From: an uncultured Myxococcales bacterium
Lineage (GTDB): Bacteria; Myxococcota_A; UBA9042
Length of the DNA stretch: 64,000 nt
Assembly (NCBI GenBank): GCA_903924465.1
Contig: CAIYBN010000144.1
Location: forward strand, 334,987-398,986
Direction of reading: 5' to 3'
Shown here: positions 61,901 through 64,000 of the stretch, in pieces
Numbering within the stretch: the stretch's first letter is position 1
How the letters are laid out: every line of letters begins with the position of its first letter
The notes under the pieces: generated by a model
Told to the model about the DNA's origin: nothing
What the model saw: only the letters and a program-made list of their open reading frames with translations
Database searches by the model: none
Translations under genes and position numbers: made by a program

Positions 61901-62309
61901 GCAGCGCCGTGTCCCGGACGCGCCGCACGACGCCCATGCCGCCTGAGCCGAGCTCCTCGCCCATCACATAGCGACCATCCGGTTCGACGGGCAACACCGT
62001 CTCATCCGGGCCGCCCATCGCGCCAAGCGGCGACGAGGTCAGATGCTGTAGCGCCTCCGACTCACTCATCGGCCGCCCGGTGATCATCCTCCCCGGCGTC
62101 GTACGCTCGGCCGCGCCGCGATTGAGCGCCTCCTGCAACGCCGCCAAAGTCGCGGGATCATCGATGGTTGCAGTCGTGCGAAACGGCTGAATGAAGGTTC
62201 GCTGGCCGTCATCGGCCGGATCATCCAGCGACGTTTCCTCCGCAGGAATCACAGAACGCGGCGGCGGCGGGGTCGGATCCGTGTCGTGCGGGCGGCGCTC
62301 AGACTTCAC
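58953..62309 (-). CDS. Ser/Thr protein kinase fused to an AAA-type (AfsR/MalT-like) ATPase and helical repeats
   Basis: An 1118-residue signalling protein. I start it at a GTG (62309) with GAGG eight bases before; ATGs further up lack a site. The kinase domain (about 110-385) has GSGGMG, the VAIK-type Lys in DVAMKLLNPE, HRDLKPENV and DWG where DFG is usual; these suggest an active kinase. A charged coiled-coil and a PEGA-like segment (TVHIRSQPPGARIYAIP) follow, then an ATPase domain (from about 635). Its P-loop reads GALGMGKN (Asn instead of Ser/Thr) and its Walker B LVLIRNAQYMD lacks the usual acidic pair, so nucleotide hydrolysis is doubtful. The C-terminus is helical TPR-like. The architecture is common in myxobacteria-like genomes. 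Confidence 0.92.
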   Translation of the reverse strand: MKSERRPHDTDPTPPPPRSVIPAEETSLDDPADDGQRTFIQPFRTTATIDDPATLAALQEALNRGAAERTTPGRMITGRPMSESEALQHLTSSPLGAMGGPDETVLPVEPDGRYVMGEELGSGGMGVVRRVRDTALHRDVAMKLLNPELRNEPGFVGALRREARIIGELTHPAIIPIYDLGVCKDGQTYYTMRMMPGRSLGDVLGLLAMGDVPTVEELTLRRMVGVFIQIAQGMDFAHRSGIVHRDLKPENVQLGEFGEVFVTDWGVAKHFDKPNPDGEGMIIGTAAYMAPEQAAGREDEVDARADIYALGVMLYEVLALTRPYHAETRQQWLEAAKNVVPLPPSSVARDRPVPPDLEVLCMCMLEKQRERRPQTMREIWQALDRFQAGDLERERRAERAEVAYQEGMGELARSEELHAEQALLREEEVALARDVRPWDAQAEKQRAWAVRRQREMVDVLYAHAFASANEALRRALTEDPSHEEARQRLIELYWRRHDEAATAGDHATKLYFARQAHELALAQRKRHLPQTGTVHIRSQPPGARIYAIPFERIRETLGTPDPESELGAAPITGRELPLGPYVLIARLDGHQDAVETVHIRAGSQDFLLLCYPWSSELPTTGREVELKRLWSLLEDVELRSRPLTCLVAGALGMGKNVLLDAFRRQAEQHPEKLYFLMEVTCDRLHADLPYSTVVELVRIRAGILDTDTADQARRKLQRMVELAFSRMGQRKLSTQRRQEAAEVAEVIASLPAFDITEPGRAGMQSGIGRDTRKEMAAALARYFQAVALAAPMLVLIRNAQYMDPSTRAFFQDLLADLGGSPILVVSSSTEQEDVEPLQSSALRHLVPRQPPFHFDEQLDLLPLSNQAVVQVVREMLAAPVNAKLRDWIQTHALGSPFLAGELTHLLARLGAMVLENAQWRLVREKLPSDIRPGMVDGVIRQLIGTLPQHVQRCLSVAVVVGAEFWAGALRFLGVEQLDDALEQLVQTGFVVRTASSRYHGDRAYRLTSTLRRRVAYDFLKPKQRRELHRKTATWIADRGRTDLEEGLRLAHHLKMGGQPEEAAMLYLRLARAAIAVGAEEEAERLYTQAHVLSQDPDMQGQVETALRAMRAAVRSRIQ

Positions 62310-62646
62310 TCGTGGCACCTCATCGTCAACAAGCTTGCCATGATCGGCCAACGGGCCGCAACGCGTTTGCGTAGCTGTGATCCAGCGCCTGCGAACTGAA
62401 TTCTGCGCGTGGCTCAAAAACGCTGGCCGCCATGGATCCAACACGGCAAGATCCGTGTGGTCGAGGATTCTTGATCACGCCGGTGATGTGTGTTGTTTCA
62501 AGTCCTTACAAAACCGCCGAAGGCTTTCCTGCGGTGACCTGCGACAAAATACTTGCCAGATCGCGGCAGATCACTGAACATCTGTACAGGCCTGAACGGA
62601 ACCTCGCCGACTACTGAACACAAAACGAACCGGAGACAAAAAGACC
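62310..62646. other. 337-base divergent regulatory gap between the kinase gene and recA
   Basis: Contains the SOS box at 62574-62589 and ribosome sites for both genes. I see no confident -10/-35 pair for recA; weak candidates are TTTCCT (62525) with AATACT (62548). No coding region is supported. Confidence 0.6.
62574..62589. promoter_or_regulatory. LexA (SOS) box upstream of recA
   Basis: CTGAACATCTGTACAG fits CTG-N10-CAG, the gamma-proteobacterial type LexA box, 58 bases before the recA start. It implies damage-inducible recA. Confidence 0.7.
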
Positions 62647-63729
<1,083 letters not shown>

Positions 63730-64000
63730 ACACGCCGACCGAAGTTCGAGATCATCTGTTTTCGATCCGCGGCGTGCCACCTTCGGAATGCACTCGCGGT
63801 CCCAGTCCGAAATGCAACAGGTCTGATCAAAGAAGTGTGGTGTCCGACATCGGTCAGCGTGTTTAGTTCAAATGCCTCCGGCACCCGGTATGCATGAAAC
63901 TGGGCAGGTGTTGTAAGCTGGGGGCGGCGCCGGCACCGAGGTCGGTCATTTCTTGGTGCTTCCAGCCCGTTGTTTAGTTGGACCCGAAGCCCTACGAGCA
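63730..64000. other. Sequence after recA, no gene seen
   Basis: An inverted repeat CACGCCG/CGGCGTG about 32 bases apart just after the recA stop (63732-63777) could stop recA transcription. The rest to the window end shows no supported gene; a weak -24/-12-like string lies at 63879-63894. Confidence 0.4.

Noticed and set aside
63879..63894. Weak -24/-12-like string CGGCACCCGGTATGCA on the plus strand
   Set aside because: Correct GG-GC spacing, but mismatches at several key bases, and no gene visible downstream before the window ends.

Overview
The window is GC-rich, densely packed bacterial chromosome with no mobile elements, tRNA, rRNA or CRISPR seen. Several features point to a deltaproteobacterial-type organism, probably Myxococcota or a relative. 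These are a subtilase ending in a MYXO-CTERM-like tail, cysteine-rich lipoproteins (one with a MopE-type motif), an FHA/TPR membrane protein, a very large Ser/Thr kinase-ATPase fusion, a sigma-54 two-component system and multiheme c-type cytochromes. The exact lineage is an inference.

Layout. 1-2739: a truncated uracil-DNA glycosylase, an endonuclease/exonuclease/phosphatase lipoprotein and an M74 murein endopeptidase. 2788-10614: the most interesting block. It holds a minus-strand run of a fused heptaheme cytochrome c / cytochrome b, a triheme and a dodecaheme (NapC-like) cytochrome, a sensor kinase and an NtrC-class regulator, bracketed by two paralogous small membrane proteins. Three near-identical -24/-12 promoters drive the cytochrome run and each paralogue. 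The two paralogues also share paired palindromes at exactly the same distance upstream. 10623-14611: proline iminopeptidase, an ABC exporter and a nitronate monooxygenase-like flavoprotein. 14675-24751: biotin genes (bioB-F-D-A) downstream of glutamate synthase (gltD-gltB). 24959-28429: an ankyrin-RCC1 secreted protein behind pyruvate kinase. 28598-29656: a Cys-rich lipoprotein. 29659-32790: a tightly coupled cofactor run nadC-birA-coaX-queE. 32830-43331: pbpC and a thioester alpha-2-macroglobulin (one stop/start overlap), divergent from priA. 43504-48515: MYXO-CTERM subtilase, a zinc-ribbon protein and a lipoprotein. 48860-53887: a [2Fe-2S] ferredoxin-like protein, a LolA-like protein, a duplicated S-adenosylmethionine decarboxylase, an outer-membrane barrel and a MopE-like lipoprotein. 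54054-57776: an FHA/TPR protein, a CheY-like receiver and a PLD-like lipoprotein in one run. 58088-58763: rplU-rpmA. 58953-63729: the kinase-ATPase giant divergent from recA, which has an SOS box.

How it fits together. The 2.8-10.6 kb block reads as a self-contained respiratory module. A membrane bc-type quinol/cytochrome complex and a NapC-like dodecaheme protein would pass electrons across the inner membrane, under a co-transcribed two-component system that activates sigma-54 promoters. It resembles the logic of Geobacter inner-membrane Cbc complexes under sigma-54 regulators, but the gene set and the two small flanking proteins are not ones I recognise as a described system. Most of the rest is housekeeping metabolism and envelope biology.
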